DNA from: an uncultured Lachnospiraceae bacterium | GTDB lineage: Bacteria; Bacillota; Clostridia; Lachnospirales; Lachnospiraceae | Assembly: GCA_910585075.1 (NCBI GenBank) | Contig: CAJUED010000008.1 | Span: 1 to 64,000 of the forward strand | Length of the DNA: 64,000 bases | Direction of reading: 5' to 3' | Shown: in pieces, positions 16,661 through 24,111 of the stretch | How positions within the stretch are numbered: position 1 is the first letter of the stretch | How the letters are laid out: each line of letters starts with the position of its first letter | Position numbers and translations under genes: made by a program | The notes under the pieces: model-generated | Seen by the model: the letters and a program-made list of their open reading frames with translations, nothing else | What the model was told of the DNA's origin: nothing | Databases searched by the model: none

Positions 16661-17683
16661 TTAAGCGTCCGGATTTCCCGTCTTAAATAAATCCGGAAAA
16701 ATATTCGCTTTAACATACGCCGCCAGCTCTCCATAAGTTAACTCCTCAAACCGTAGGGGCAGCTGTTTAAAAATCGGCAGCTTCCATTTGGATGCCCTGG
16801 CTGCAATATCCCCGTAATCCATGCTTTCCAGAGCCTTTTCATATTGCTCCAGCTTCGCCATCGCCAGCCCATCCTCCCGGACAATGGTATAGATATGATT
16901 GCATCCCCGCAGCACATCCCATAAATCCATGATGCCATCCGTGAGATCCAAAATTAAAAACTCATACTCGGAGCTGCGCTCCATTTCCTGGAACAGGTCA
17001 AGCCATTGATTTCCCCTGATTCCCGCTAAATTCTGATAAATTTCCACAGGGGGAATAAAATCCAATCCGTTTACCGTTTCCACCATGCTCTCCATTCTGT
17101 AGGCAAGCTTTTCCCGGGAGCAGGAAAAATAATACATTAAATCCGAGAGATCGCTGTGAAAGTTTCGGCTCAGCATCCGCCCAAGCCCGGAATAGACTTC
17201 AAAATTCAGATAGAGTGTTTTATGGTGTTTTGCAAGCATCTGCCCTAGGGTTAAGGAAAATGTGGTCTGTAAACATCTCCCTACAGGCGTGTATATGCCG
17301 ATAATAATCATTCTTTTCAGTCCTGTCCGCAAGGCCGCAGGTACGTTTTCCGACTTATCGGTATAGTATTCTACTACTTCATGGAGAATGTTTTCACAGG
17401 ATTGATACTTATTGATATGACGTAAAGCTTTATTTAGATTTTCTCCGCTTTCGCTGAGAATAATGATGTGTGGAATCCGTAGTGTTTCCACCTCTTTTGA
17501 ATATGCGTTTTCTGACACAAGAAGACATTCAATGTCCTTTCCTTTGACACAGGAAAGCAGTTTACTTCCATCTGTAAAAATATAAACTTCAAAAGGAAGA
17601 TTTGTTTTTCCGCTGATAAACTCCATCAACCGGTATGCATAGCTCTCCTCGCTGTCATAAATCGCAAGGATTCTTTTGTCCAA
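16661..17683 (-). CDS. CpaE-like pilus localisation ATPase homologue, degenerate P-loop
   Basis: A 340-residue protein, first gene of the Tad operon. The N-terminal 110 residues look like a receiver-like domain (MDKRILAIYDSEESYAYRLMEFI). From about residue 120 the sequence follows a MinD/CpaE fold (MIIIGIYTPVGRCLQTTFSLTLGQML, then FLILDLTDGI). The P-loop lacks the GKT lysine expected of active MinD-type ATPases, having GRCLQTTF, so it may bind nucleotide poorly or not at all. In Tad systems this protein helps place the secretion machine. A strong promoter lies about 150 bp upstream. Confidence 0.8.
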   Translation of the reverse strand: MDKRILAIYDSEESYAYRLMEFISGKTNLPFEVYIFTDGSKLLSCVKGKDIECLLVSENAYSKEVETLRIPHIIILSESGENLNKALRHINKYQSCENILHEVVEYYTDKSENVPAALRTGLKRMIIIGIYTPVGRCLQTTFSLTLGQMLAKHHKTLYLNFEVYSGLGRMLSRNFHSDLSDLMYYFSCSREKLAYRMESMVETVNGLDFIPPVEIYQNLAGIRGNQWLDLFQEMERSSEYEFLILDLTDGIMDLWDVLRGCNHIYTIVREDGLAMAKLEQYEKALESMDYGDIAARASKWKLPIFKQLPLRFEELTYGELAAYVKANIFPDLFKTGNPDA

Positions 17684-17807
17684 TGATTACTCCTTTCTAT
17701 AAAAATCAGATTCTTTGATTTTCGGAAAGAAACTTTCCAATGAATATCCCCAGACCGAAGACTTCGGATGAAGGCTTCATTTGAAGGAAGAAATAAAGTG
17801 ATTTAAA

Positions 17808-17819
17808 AAGAACGTTCTT
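17808..17819. promoter_or_regulatory. 12-bp palindrome downstream of the Tad promoter
   Basis: AAGAACGTTCTT is a perfect palindrome beginning about 15 bp past the -10 box of the leftward Tad promoter, a usual place for a repressor site. The following leader has two short hairpins (CCGAAGTCTTCGG and ATGAAGCCTTCAT on the minus strand). Confidence 0.5.
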
Positions 17820-17833
17820 AATTTGTAAAATGA

Positions 17834-17862
17834 ATTATAAAGAATAAAAGAAAAATTGTCCA
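17834..17862 (-). promoter_or_regulatory. Promoter of the Tad pilus operon
   Basis: Minus-strand TGGACA (17857-17862), a 17-nt spacer and TATAAT (17834-17839) lie about 150 bp upstream of the CpaE-like gene, with no open frame between. The stretch 17684-17999 holds this promoter, its leader with the palindrome and hairpins, and nothing else that I can recognise. Confidence 0.75.
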
Positions 17863-17999
17863 GTAGAAAAAAGAAACTTTTTCATTTTTGACATATTTTA
17901 CAACAATACGGTTTAAATTCTCTAAAATCGGCTTAAAACCATTGAAAATAAAGGAATCTTACTTGTCAAAACCTAAATCCTCCTCACAGCTTTCTCCTA

Positions 18000-18272
18000 T
18001 TATAAAATCATATAAAAATTGATTCCATAAAGCATCGCCACACCTGGAAATCCTAAAATTCCTGTTGTTAAAAATGTAATTGGATTATAGCCTACTCCCA
18101 TGCCTGGCATGATGTCTCCCAGAAAAAGATTTAGAAAATAAACGGACATCATTCCCAGTACCCCGCGCAGCAGAAAATTCACAATCCATTCTCCACGGCT
18201 TTTCATCGCCCCGATTAACAACACCACCACTAATATTCCAATAATCAAAAAAGCACCCGAATTTGTATCCAT
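18000..18272 (-). CDS. BofA-like (pro-sigma-K processing inhibitor) family membrane protein
   Basis: A 90-residue membrane protein. It has three hydrophobic segments (about 5-22, 28-52 and 60-88) and ends ILGFPGVAMLYGINFYMIL, the G-x-PG-x-A/M-LYGI signature of BofA proteins. In Bacillus, BofA restrains the SpoIVFB protease during sporulation. Here it lies upstream of the Tad operon and beside a divergent DUF2508 gene, the family that neighbours bofA in Bacillus. The start is the ATG seven bases after AAAGGA. An ATG two codons earlier is nearly as good. Whether it acts in sporulation or with the pilus cluster is open. Confidence 0.8.
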   Translation of the reverse strand: MDTNSGAFLIIGILVVVLLIGAMKSRGEWIVNFLLRGVLGMMSVYFLNLFLGDIMPGMGVGYNPITFLTTGILGFPGVAMLYGINFYMIL

Positions 18273-18489
18273 AAGCATTTCCTTTCTTCCCGTCATGCCG
18301 CTTCAGCGGCACAAACAGAAGAATATTTCTTTCACACTTTCCACTTCAATATATGTCCATATTTTTGACCTTATACCGGAATAAAAGAAAAAAATCTGCC
18401 TATACTCATAGCAAACAGGTAATTATTGGATAATTTCGGAATAAAATGTAAAGAATCCACATGCACTGCCCGTAATTGGGATAAAACTT

Positions 18490-18558
18490 CAAGTTTGTGT
18501 CTGAGCTGCAGCCACAAACTTGGAAAACTACAAGAGCAGCGCAGAAATGAGGGAAATT
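18490..18558 (+). repeat. Leader repeat family B, copy 2
   Basis: The inverted repeat CAAGTTTGTG/CACAAACTTG (18490-18499 and 18513-18522) is followed by AGCAGCGCAGAAATGAGGG and, nine bases after the internal ATG, by the start of the DUF2508 gene. It matches the plsC leader (4555-4623) closely in sequence and exactly in layout. Confidence 0.8.
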
Positions 18559-18861
18559 ATGAAAACATATTTCAGTCGAAGTTCTCAGGAAAATCAAATG
18601 CTTTCGGAAAAAGAAATAGAGCGCAACGCTCTGTTGTCAGATTTGAAGAAAACAATAAGAGCTCTTGAAACAGCCTACGCCGGTTTTGACAGTGTAACCG
18701 AACCTGATTTAATTGACTGTTATATTTATGAAGTGAATTCTGTCCTTAAACGCTACAGGTTTTTAATGAAACAGGCAGCGGCCTTAAGCCTGCTGCCTGA
18801 AGAAAATCCTCATTCTGCCTCCCTAAACACGGAAACCCCTGTTACTTCCCTGATCGGCTAA
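18559..18861 (+). CDS. DUF2508 (YaaL-like) family protein
   Basis: A 100-residue soluble protein with the DUF2508 core: FDSVTEPDLIDCYIYEVNSVLKRYRFLMKQA, about residues 46-76. The first half is mostly helical and charged. The function is unknown. In Bacillus the family member yaaL lies next to bofA, and here too the neighbour is a BofA-like gene, though divergently oriented. The start follows GAGGGAA inside leader repeat B. The last 39 bp overlap the 3' end of convergent fliS. Confidence 0.8.
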   Translation: MKTYFSRSSQENQMLSEKEIERNALLSDLKKTIRALETAYAGFDSVTEPDLIDCYIYEVNSVLKRYRFLMKQAAALSLLPEENPHSASLNTETPVTSLIG

Positions 18862-19299
18862 GCTTTCCGTCAGGCTGTTCTTTCCATAGGTAAGTCCCGC
18901 ATAAACGGTCTGGGTGTTGGCCATTACCGGCCCGGATGTATCCTGCTTACTTAATTTTTCGTAAGCGTCATGTAATTTTTCCATGGTTGCTCTTACATGC
19001 TGCAATTCCTCCACGGAATTTCGGATATCCGCTTTTGCCAGCTCTCTGTTGGCATACAGATAAAGCTGTAACAAATTCATAGCCAGTTCATACTCAAAGT
19101 GCAGGGATGCCATTAACTCTTTAAGGCATCCTCGCGCTTTTCTTATTCCATCACGAAATCCGTCCCTGTCCTCGTTTTTATGAGCGCTCTCGGTCTCGTC
19201 AAGATAAATAAGAAGCATCTCATAAAGTATCACAACCAGCTCGGTTTTATTTGCCTGGGTAATCTTTCGTGTGTATTCCTGCTTTAATTCCTTCGTCAT
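18823..19299 (-). CDS. fliS: Flagellar export chaperone FliS
   Basis: A 158-residue FliS. Helical segments with YTRKITQANKTELVVILYEMLLIYLDE (about 8-34) and FEYELAMNLLQLYLYANRELAKADIRN (about 69-95) match the flagellin-binding chaperone, which keeps flagellin unpolymerised in the cytoplasm before export. The C-terminal 30 residues are longer than usual and are encoded in the segment overlapping the convergent DUF2508 gene. The flagellin gene lies immediately upstream on the same strand, fitting its role. The start MTKELKQ is preferred over an ATG seven codons earlier. Confidence 0.92.
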   Translation of the reverse strand: MTKELKQEYTRKITQANKTELVVILYEMLLIYLDETESAHKNEDRDGFRDGIRKARGCLKELMASLHFEYELAMNLLQLYLYANRELAKADIRNSVEELQHVRATMEKLHDAYEKLSKQDTSGPVMANTQTVYAGLTYGKNSLTESLADQGSNRGFRV

Positions 19300-19314
19300 A
19301 TTCTTAACCTTTCC

Positions 19315-19440
19315 GGCCAAATGTCTGCAAACAGCCGTCCGGACTGTTATTTACTAATATCAACGTCCTTACTGACATTGCACCTGGCTCATTACTCACG
19401 GAAGTCAAATACCCCGCAGCAAGCTGACGGGGCATCAAGC
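19315..19440 (+). repeat. Intergenic repeat family F, copy 2
   Basis: The fliS-flagellin spacer shares GCCAAATGTCTG(C)AA(A)CAGCCG and TTACTCACGGAAGTCAAATACC with the cpaF-cpaE spacer (16550-16650). A second TTGCTCACGGAAATGAAA lies at 19537-19554, directly at the flagellin stop codon. The whole 19321-19556 gap is of this repetitive type and shows no clear promoter. Confidence 0.55.
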
Positions 19441-19556
19441 TTGTTGCGTAGCAGAGCATAATGCGTCCGGAGGACGCTATGGTATCAGACCCTCGCGGCA
19501 TTCGTCAAATGCTCGTGCAAGCACGGCACTTGACTCATTGCTCACGGAAATGAAAA

Positions 19557-20684
19557 CTATTGCAATAACTGCAACACCTGAGAGGGCCTTTCGTTAGCTT
19601 GCGCCAGCATGGAAGTGCTTGCCTGGGCAAGTACCTGCAAAGTAGTATACTCTGTCATTTCCTCCGCCATATCCGCATCCATAATCCGGGAATAAGCAGC
19701 CGTCATATTTTCATTGGTAATATCCAATGTGTTAATGGTATGCTCCAAACGATTCTGATATGCCCCAAGACGTCCCCTCACGTCGGATACGAAGTGTATG
19801 GCGTCTCCCATCCTTCTGAGTGCGTCGTCGGCTCCTTCCTTTGTCAGCATACTGATATGTTTGATGCCCATATTTTCCAGAGAAACCTCAGGAATGATAA
19901 TATCCAGCTGCTGTCCCTCGTTAGCGCCAATCTGCATATCCATAGCGCCAAAACCGGTGATCTCCATTTTTACATTTATAGCCACATCTGTACCTGGAGT
20001 CGCAGGGGGAGTAGTTCCGTTGGCCACGCGAAGCTTAAGTTCGAAATTCTGGCTTCCCTTAATGGTCACAGTATTGCCATCCACCTGGCTGACCTCCGCA
20101 CCCTGAGGAATTTTAGGGTCTGTAATGGTGCCAAGCGTTGCCGAATCTATTGTACCGTCATCTTTAAATTTCACGTTTAAGTTCACATTATAGTTTCCAT
20201 TCTTTAAAGTATCGCTATAATAGGCCACTTTCACATTTTCATTATCCGTATAACCCTTCAAATCAAAAGAGCCGTCCAGAATCGTCTGACCATTAAATTC
20301 CGTATCTCTTGAAATTCTGGTAATTTCCTTTTTAAGCTGCGTTACCTCCACGTCAATCATTTCACGGTCCTCGCTTGTGAGCGATTCCGTAGCCGCCTTT
20401 ACCGCAAGCTCATTGATTCTCTGGAGCATTTCATGAACCTCGGCCAGCGCTCCGTCCGCAATTTCCACCACGGAAATGGCGTCCCCTGAATTCTGGGTTG
20501 CCTGATTAACTCCTTCAATCTGTGCGTTCATACGTTTTGCCATGGCAAGGCCCGACGGGTTATCCTTTGCATGTACAAGCTTTAAGCCCGAGGACAGCCT
20601 TTCTAAGGACTGCTGGAGCCTGTTATCATTTCTGGTCATTGAATTTGTTGCGATCACTGCTGATGCATTAAAATTAATTTTCAT
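19557..20684 (-). CDS. Flagellin
   Basis: A 375-residue flagellin. The conserved N-terminal D0/D1 region (MKINFNASAVIATNSMTRND through INELAVKAATESLTSEDREMI) and C-terminal D1/D0 region (AYQNRLEHTINTLDITNENM through MLAQANERPSQVLQLLQ) are intact. The middle (about 150-270) is the variable surface domain. It is exported by the flagellar apparatus with FliS help and polymerises into the filament. The start follows AAAGGA. No sigma-28 promoter of the TAAA-N15-GCCGATAA type is visible in the 60-bp gap, so transcription may come through the large upstream gene. Confidence 0.96.
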   Translation of the reverse strand: MKINFNASAVIATNSMTRNDNRLQQSLERLSSGLKLVHAKDNPSGLAMAKRMNAQIEGVNQATQNSGDAISVVEIADGALAEVHEMLQRINELAVKAATESLTSEDREMIDVEVTQLKKEITRISRDTEFNGQTILDGSFDLKGYTDNENVKVAYYSDTLKNGNYNVNLNVKFKDDGTIDSATLGTITDPKIPQGAEVSQVDGNTVTIKGSQNFELKLRVANGTTPPATPGTDVAINVKMEITGFGAMDMQIGANEGQQLDIIIPEVSLENMGIKHISMLTKEGADDALRRMGDAIHFVSDVRGRLGAYQNRLEHTINTLDITNENMTAAYSRIMDADMAEEMTEYTTLQVLAQASTSMLAQANERPSQVLQLLQ

Positions 20685-20743
20685 AAGTTATATTTCCTTT
20701 CTCTGTGCGCAAGTTTAAAATGATGCTCATCACATATAAATAT

Positions 20744-23700
20744 TTATTCCAAAGAATTGCCCACCTTTTGTACATATCCTATAAATGCCCTTGCCGCCCG
20801 GTAAAGCATCGGTGAATCATTTCCTTCCTGCCGCTCTTTTGACTCTTTTAAAGAAAAATTCTTAAGGTCCAGATTTTCACCAACCGCAAAGTAAATCCCA
20901 TCGGTTTGTATTTCCTCATCTGCCAGCTTTTCTTCCAAAAGTTCCTGGCTGCTCTTTAAGAATTCACATCCTTTTGGGGTACTGCAAATACAAAATCCTG
21001 TAAGTCCCCTATCCGTCATTTTAAATTCCGCAGCGGTTTTTCCTAACCTCTCCGTTTCAAAGGTTATGGCAACCTGACTTTCCGACTGTTCGTTATGTAC
21101 AATCTTCAGGTTAATGGAACAGGGCATACCATCAATTTCCGTGGGGATTTCATAATTTTCTTCCTTTGCCAGACTTCCCATGAAGGACATCTGTTTATAG
21201 AGAACCCCCATAGCCTTCACGTCAATGGCTGTTCGCACATCCGAAAAGGCCATATTTTCAAGCACTTCCTGAACCCTTTCCCGGAATCCCTCATATGCCT
21301 TCTGTGTACCTTCCCTGCCGTCTAAAGCCCTGATTACATCTCCTCCGGCTTTTATAAGGAAATCTTCCTCGTCGGTACTCTGTGTGCTCTCCCCGGAAAA
21401 ACCTTCTTTGGAAGACGCTGTCCCTTCTTCTTCCCTTACAGGCCTTTCCTTCTTTTCAAGGTCTCTGAACTCCTGCCACAGGGCTTTGGGATTATTTAAC
21501 AGATTTCCTGCCGCCAAAAGATGGTCTGCTGTGACAGGCTGGCTGTAATCATTTAAGTGACGCAAAACCGCTTCCTCTGATTTGGCCGCTATGCGCGCTT
21601 CCTCGTACAGCATACGCTCAAATTCTTTCCCGGCGCCTTCATCCCCCGTCTTATCAAGGAACTGCTTAAGCTCCTCTATATTGGGAATCTGATTCATTTG
21701 ATATGCCTTCTCTATCTGAGCAGTGATGCTCTCCACTCCGGTATCCCGGACATTCACCCCGCCGAAGCTCTCATCCACGGAATAATCCATGGGACCCCGC
21801 CTGCTGCTCCTGACGGCCTTTAACAGATTGCCAAGGGTAAATTCCGAACCTGTCTGCCATAAGGCGCCTACCGCCGCGTCATCCCCCTTTTCAATCTGAT
21901 GAACCAGCCTGTATATGCCAATATAAGCGCTTCTTTCTTCCTCACTGATTCCATTTTGTTTTTCCAGTTTATACAAAAATTTGCTGTATGATTCTATCTC
22001 CTCTGCGGTGTCTGTCTGCTTATCCAGATAATCTTTCAGTTCATCCAAAGACATGGTAAGGGGATTTACACCCTCGCGAATCATGTTCAGAACCCGGCCC
22101 GGCTTCATTCTCTTTACCACGCCCCCCAGCAAATCGTCTTTTTCCCGAATCTGCCTAATGTTTTCCTGGGTAATTTCCAGATGGTTATATCCCAGAATAC
22201 GAACTGCCCGCCTGTTTGTCTCTGAAAGCTCCAAATCCATATCCGCCAGAATATCATCCACATTTCTGAATGCTTTCCGTATGGAATCGCCCATATCTTT
22301 TCTGGGCTCTGTCATGAGCGCTTCATAGCTCTGCCCTGCTTTTTCATAGTCACGCCTTAAGCTGTCCCCGTAAGCATATGTCTCTCTTAAGGTATCCGTC
22401 CCTGATACCTTAAAGACAATGGCGGCCGGTGAGGAGCTGATTCCTTTCAGGATATCCAGGGTTTCCTGATACAGGGAAACCTTTTCTCCTGTCTTTGTAT
22501 CGTCCACCTGACCCATCAATGCTTTTCCATAACTGTCCTCAGCTTCTTTTAACTTCGCAACCAATTCTTCCAAAGGAGCTGTCTCTATCTGATATCCGCT
22601 TCGCAAAAGCCTTAAATTGGCTTCCACGGTCATGGACAGGCGAATCTCCTCAAGCAGCCTTCGCCCATGTATATTTTCCGCTATATTCTGCCACTGTCCT
22701 GTTTTATCGTTGTTTATTTCCTTTTGAACAGCCAGAAGATTTTTTAAATTAAGCTGTAAATCCCGGGCTAAGATAACATCTGCCGCCCTGTCTTCTACGG
22801 AAGCCGTTTCCTCTAAAAGCTCCGCCGCTCTCTCAAGGTAAGTTTCCGTTTTCCCCAAATCCGCTTTTGCAGGAGAAATCCCATCCGCTATGGCTCCGGA
22901 TGCCGCAGCCATAAAATCCTCATAGGATATGGGCAAATGCTGCCCTCTTATCTCTGCAAGCAGGGAAAAGGTATCCGTATTTAAGGGTATTCCTTTTTCA
23001 ATCAGCCATTTGGCCTGATTCAAATTTTCTTCATCTACCGTGTATCCGGACTCCTCAACCACCTTTTCCATCTGCGGGCGAAGCTTCTCAAAATCAATCT
23101 CCTCAGGCTTTCTCGCATAATAGCCGCCAACGCCGCCCTCTGCATAATAACCTTTTCCCTGACGGCTTCCATCGCTCTTTGCCGCATACTTGGCCGTGTA
23201 CAGATTTTCAGGCGTAGGGGACAAATCATTTTCCACCATATATTTCACACCGCCGTCAGAAACGGAATCGGTTTCCGACAACATATTCCATGCTTCCATC
23301 ACAGAGGCAAGGTTTTCTTCTGTTAAAGGGATATCCCTTTTGGCAAACTGTTCCTTCAGCTCACCGGCAAAGGCCTCGCTTCCGGTAATTTCCTGTAAAA
23401 CCTCGTCACTTACCGTATCCGTATACCCCACGATCTGCTCTCCGCCTTTTAAAAGGGCCGTCTTGATGTGGTCTAAAATCGTCACTACGGTTTCAATATC
23501 TGTGCTGCCCGGATGAAACCCTTCCTTCTGCAGCTTTGCAAAATCTTCATCCGACATACAATTGGACATTACCGCCATATAGTTTCGCTGTGCAGTGATA
23601 TCCTCCTGCCCTGCCTCTAACATAATTTCCTCTACGGTCCGTCCATGACCCGCATAAGCACTGTTATCCATAACTGTTCCGGAAATGTCCAATGTAAACC

Positions 23701-23815
23701 CGCCACTTTCCACATTTTGCGTTTTTTGGGGGGTACGATATGAAGTTGTCTCTCTGCCCGCATTTACAGGCATCTGGGCGGCTTTTGTCTCCACCCCGTC
23801 TAATACAATATTCAT
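20744..23815 (-). CDS. Very large DUF6240-like protein beside flagellin (possible hook-length-control relative)
   Basis: A 1,023-residue cytoplasmic-looking protein with no signal peptide or membrane segment. It is largely helical and Glu/Lys-rich. The body carries recurring motifs of the type 'ENLxxAxxLLxxGxPLTxENL' (for example near 165, 270 and 525-560), suggesting a repeat architecture. The C-terminal 130 residues (FETERLGKTAAEFKMTDRGLTGFCICST) resemble the C-terminal domain of flagellar hook-length control proteins in general form. I recall similar Lachnospiraceae proteins labelled DUF6240. It lies 60 bp upstream of flagellin in the same direction. The start follows GAGGG. Confidence 0.6.
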   Translation of the reverse strand: MNIVLDGVETKAAQMPVNAGRETTSYRTPQKTQNVESGGFTLDISGTVMDNSAYAGHGRTVEEIMLEAGQEDITAQRNYMAVMSNCMSDEDFAKLQKEGFHPGSTDIETVVTILDHIKTALLKGGEQIVGYTDTVSDEVLQEITGSEAFAGELKEQFAKRDIPLTEENLASVMEAWNMLSETDSVSDGGVKYMVENDLSPTPENLYTAKYAAKSDGSRQGKGYYAEGGVGGYYARKPEEIDFEKLRPQMEKVVEESGYTVDEENLNQAKWLIEKGIPLNTDTFSLLAEIRGQHLPISYEDFMAAASGAIADGISPAKADLGKTETYLERAAELLEETASVEDRAADVILARDLQLNLKNLLAVQKEINNDKTGQWQNIAENIHGRRLLEEIRLSMTVEANLRLLRSGYQIETAPLEELVAKLKEAEDSYGKALMGQVDDTKTGEKVSLYQETLDILKGISSSPAAIVFKVSGTDTLRETYAYGDSLRRDYEKAGQSYEALMTEPRKDMGDSIRKAFRNVDDILADMDLELSETNRRAVRILGYNHLEITQENIRQIREKDDLLGGVVKRMKPGRVLNMIREGVNPLTMSLDELKDYLDKQTDTAEEIESYSKFLYKLEKQNGISEEERSAYIGIYRLVHQIEKGDDAAVGALWQTGSEFTLGNLLKAVRSSRRGPMDYSVDESFGGVNVRDTGVESITAQIEKAYQMNQIPNIEELKQFLDKTGDEGAGKEFERMLYEEARIAAKSEEAVLRHLNDYSQPVTADHLLAAGNLLNNPKALWQEFRDLEKKERPVREEEGTASSKEGFSGESTQSTDEEDFLIKAGGDVIRALDGREGTQKAYEGFRERVQEVLENMAFSDVRTAIDVKAMGVLYKQMSFMGSLAKEENYEIPTEIDGMPCSINLKIVHNEQSESQVAITFETERLGKTAAEFKMTDRGLTGFCICSTPKGCEFLKSSQELLEEKLADEEIQTDGIYFAVGENLDLKNFSLKESKERQEGNDSPMLYRAARAFIGYVQKVGNSLE

Positions 23816-23905
23816 GAAAACCCTCATTCCAAGTTATCTGCCTTTACTAAGGCAATATGTTTTTATATTTTCTTTCTGCTCGCTGCGTAGGCCCACGCTG
23901 CAAAG

Positions 23906-23935
23906 CAGTAAATTTCCATATGCGTCCCTGTGCAT
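23906..23935. repeat. 30-bp dispersed repeat D, copy 1
   Basis: CAGTAAATTTCCATATGCGT and the next ten bases match 37741-37770 at 27 of 30 positions. Both copies lie shortly upstream of a minus-strand gene, the DUF6240-like gene here and the rRNA methyltransferase there, so a shared regulatory or mobile origin is possible. Confidence 0.65.
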
Positions 23936-24035
23936 CAAACGCTGCTGCGCTTCGCCAGCCAGCTTATTGACATCAAACGCTGCCACGCTTTGCCAACCAG
24001 CTTATTGACATCAAACGCCAGAGTCAGCTTATTGA
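23933..24035. repeat. 38-bp tandem repeats (2.7 copies)
   Basis: Units begin at 23933, 23971 and 24009. Each starts CATCAAACGC and ends CAGCTTATTGA. The first two are 38 bp and the third is 27 bp because of an internal deletion. Related single units occur at 42744-42788. This is not a CRISPR array: the copies abut without unique spacers. Confidence 0.8.
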
Positions 24036-24039
24036 ATTA

Positions 24040-24070
24040 AAAGGGCGGATGTATCATACATCCACCCTTT
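24040..24070 (-). terminator. Terminator downstream of glgB
   Basis: A near-perfect 15-bp inverted repeat (AAAGGGTGGATGTAT and its complement on the minus strand, with one G-T pair) is followed by TTTTAATT. It is 41 bp past the glgB stop and ends the leftward transcript. Confidence 0.85.
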
Positions 24071-24111
24071 ATTTCGGCATAACTTTTCTTTTTCTTAATA
24101 TTGAATGTCCC

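Noticed and set aside
17888..17917. Plus-strand TTGACA followed by TTTAAA
   Set aside because: The spacer is 18 bp, the -10 is poor and the next genes downstream are on the opposite strand.
23933..24035. Possible CRISPR array
   Set aside because: The repeat units abut directly with no unique spacers, and no cas genes occur in the window.
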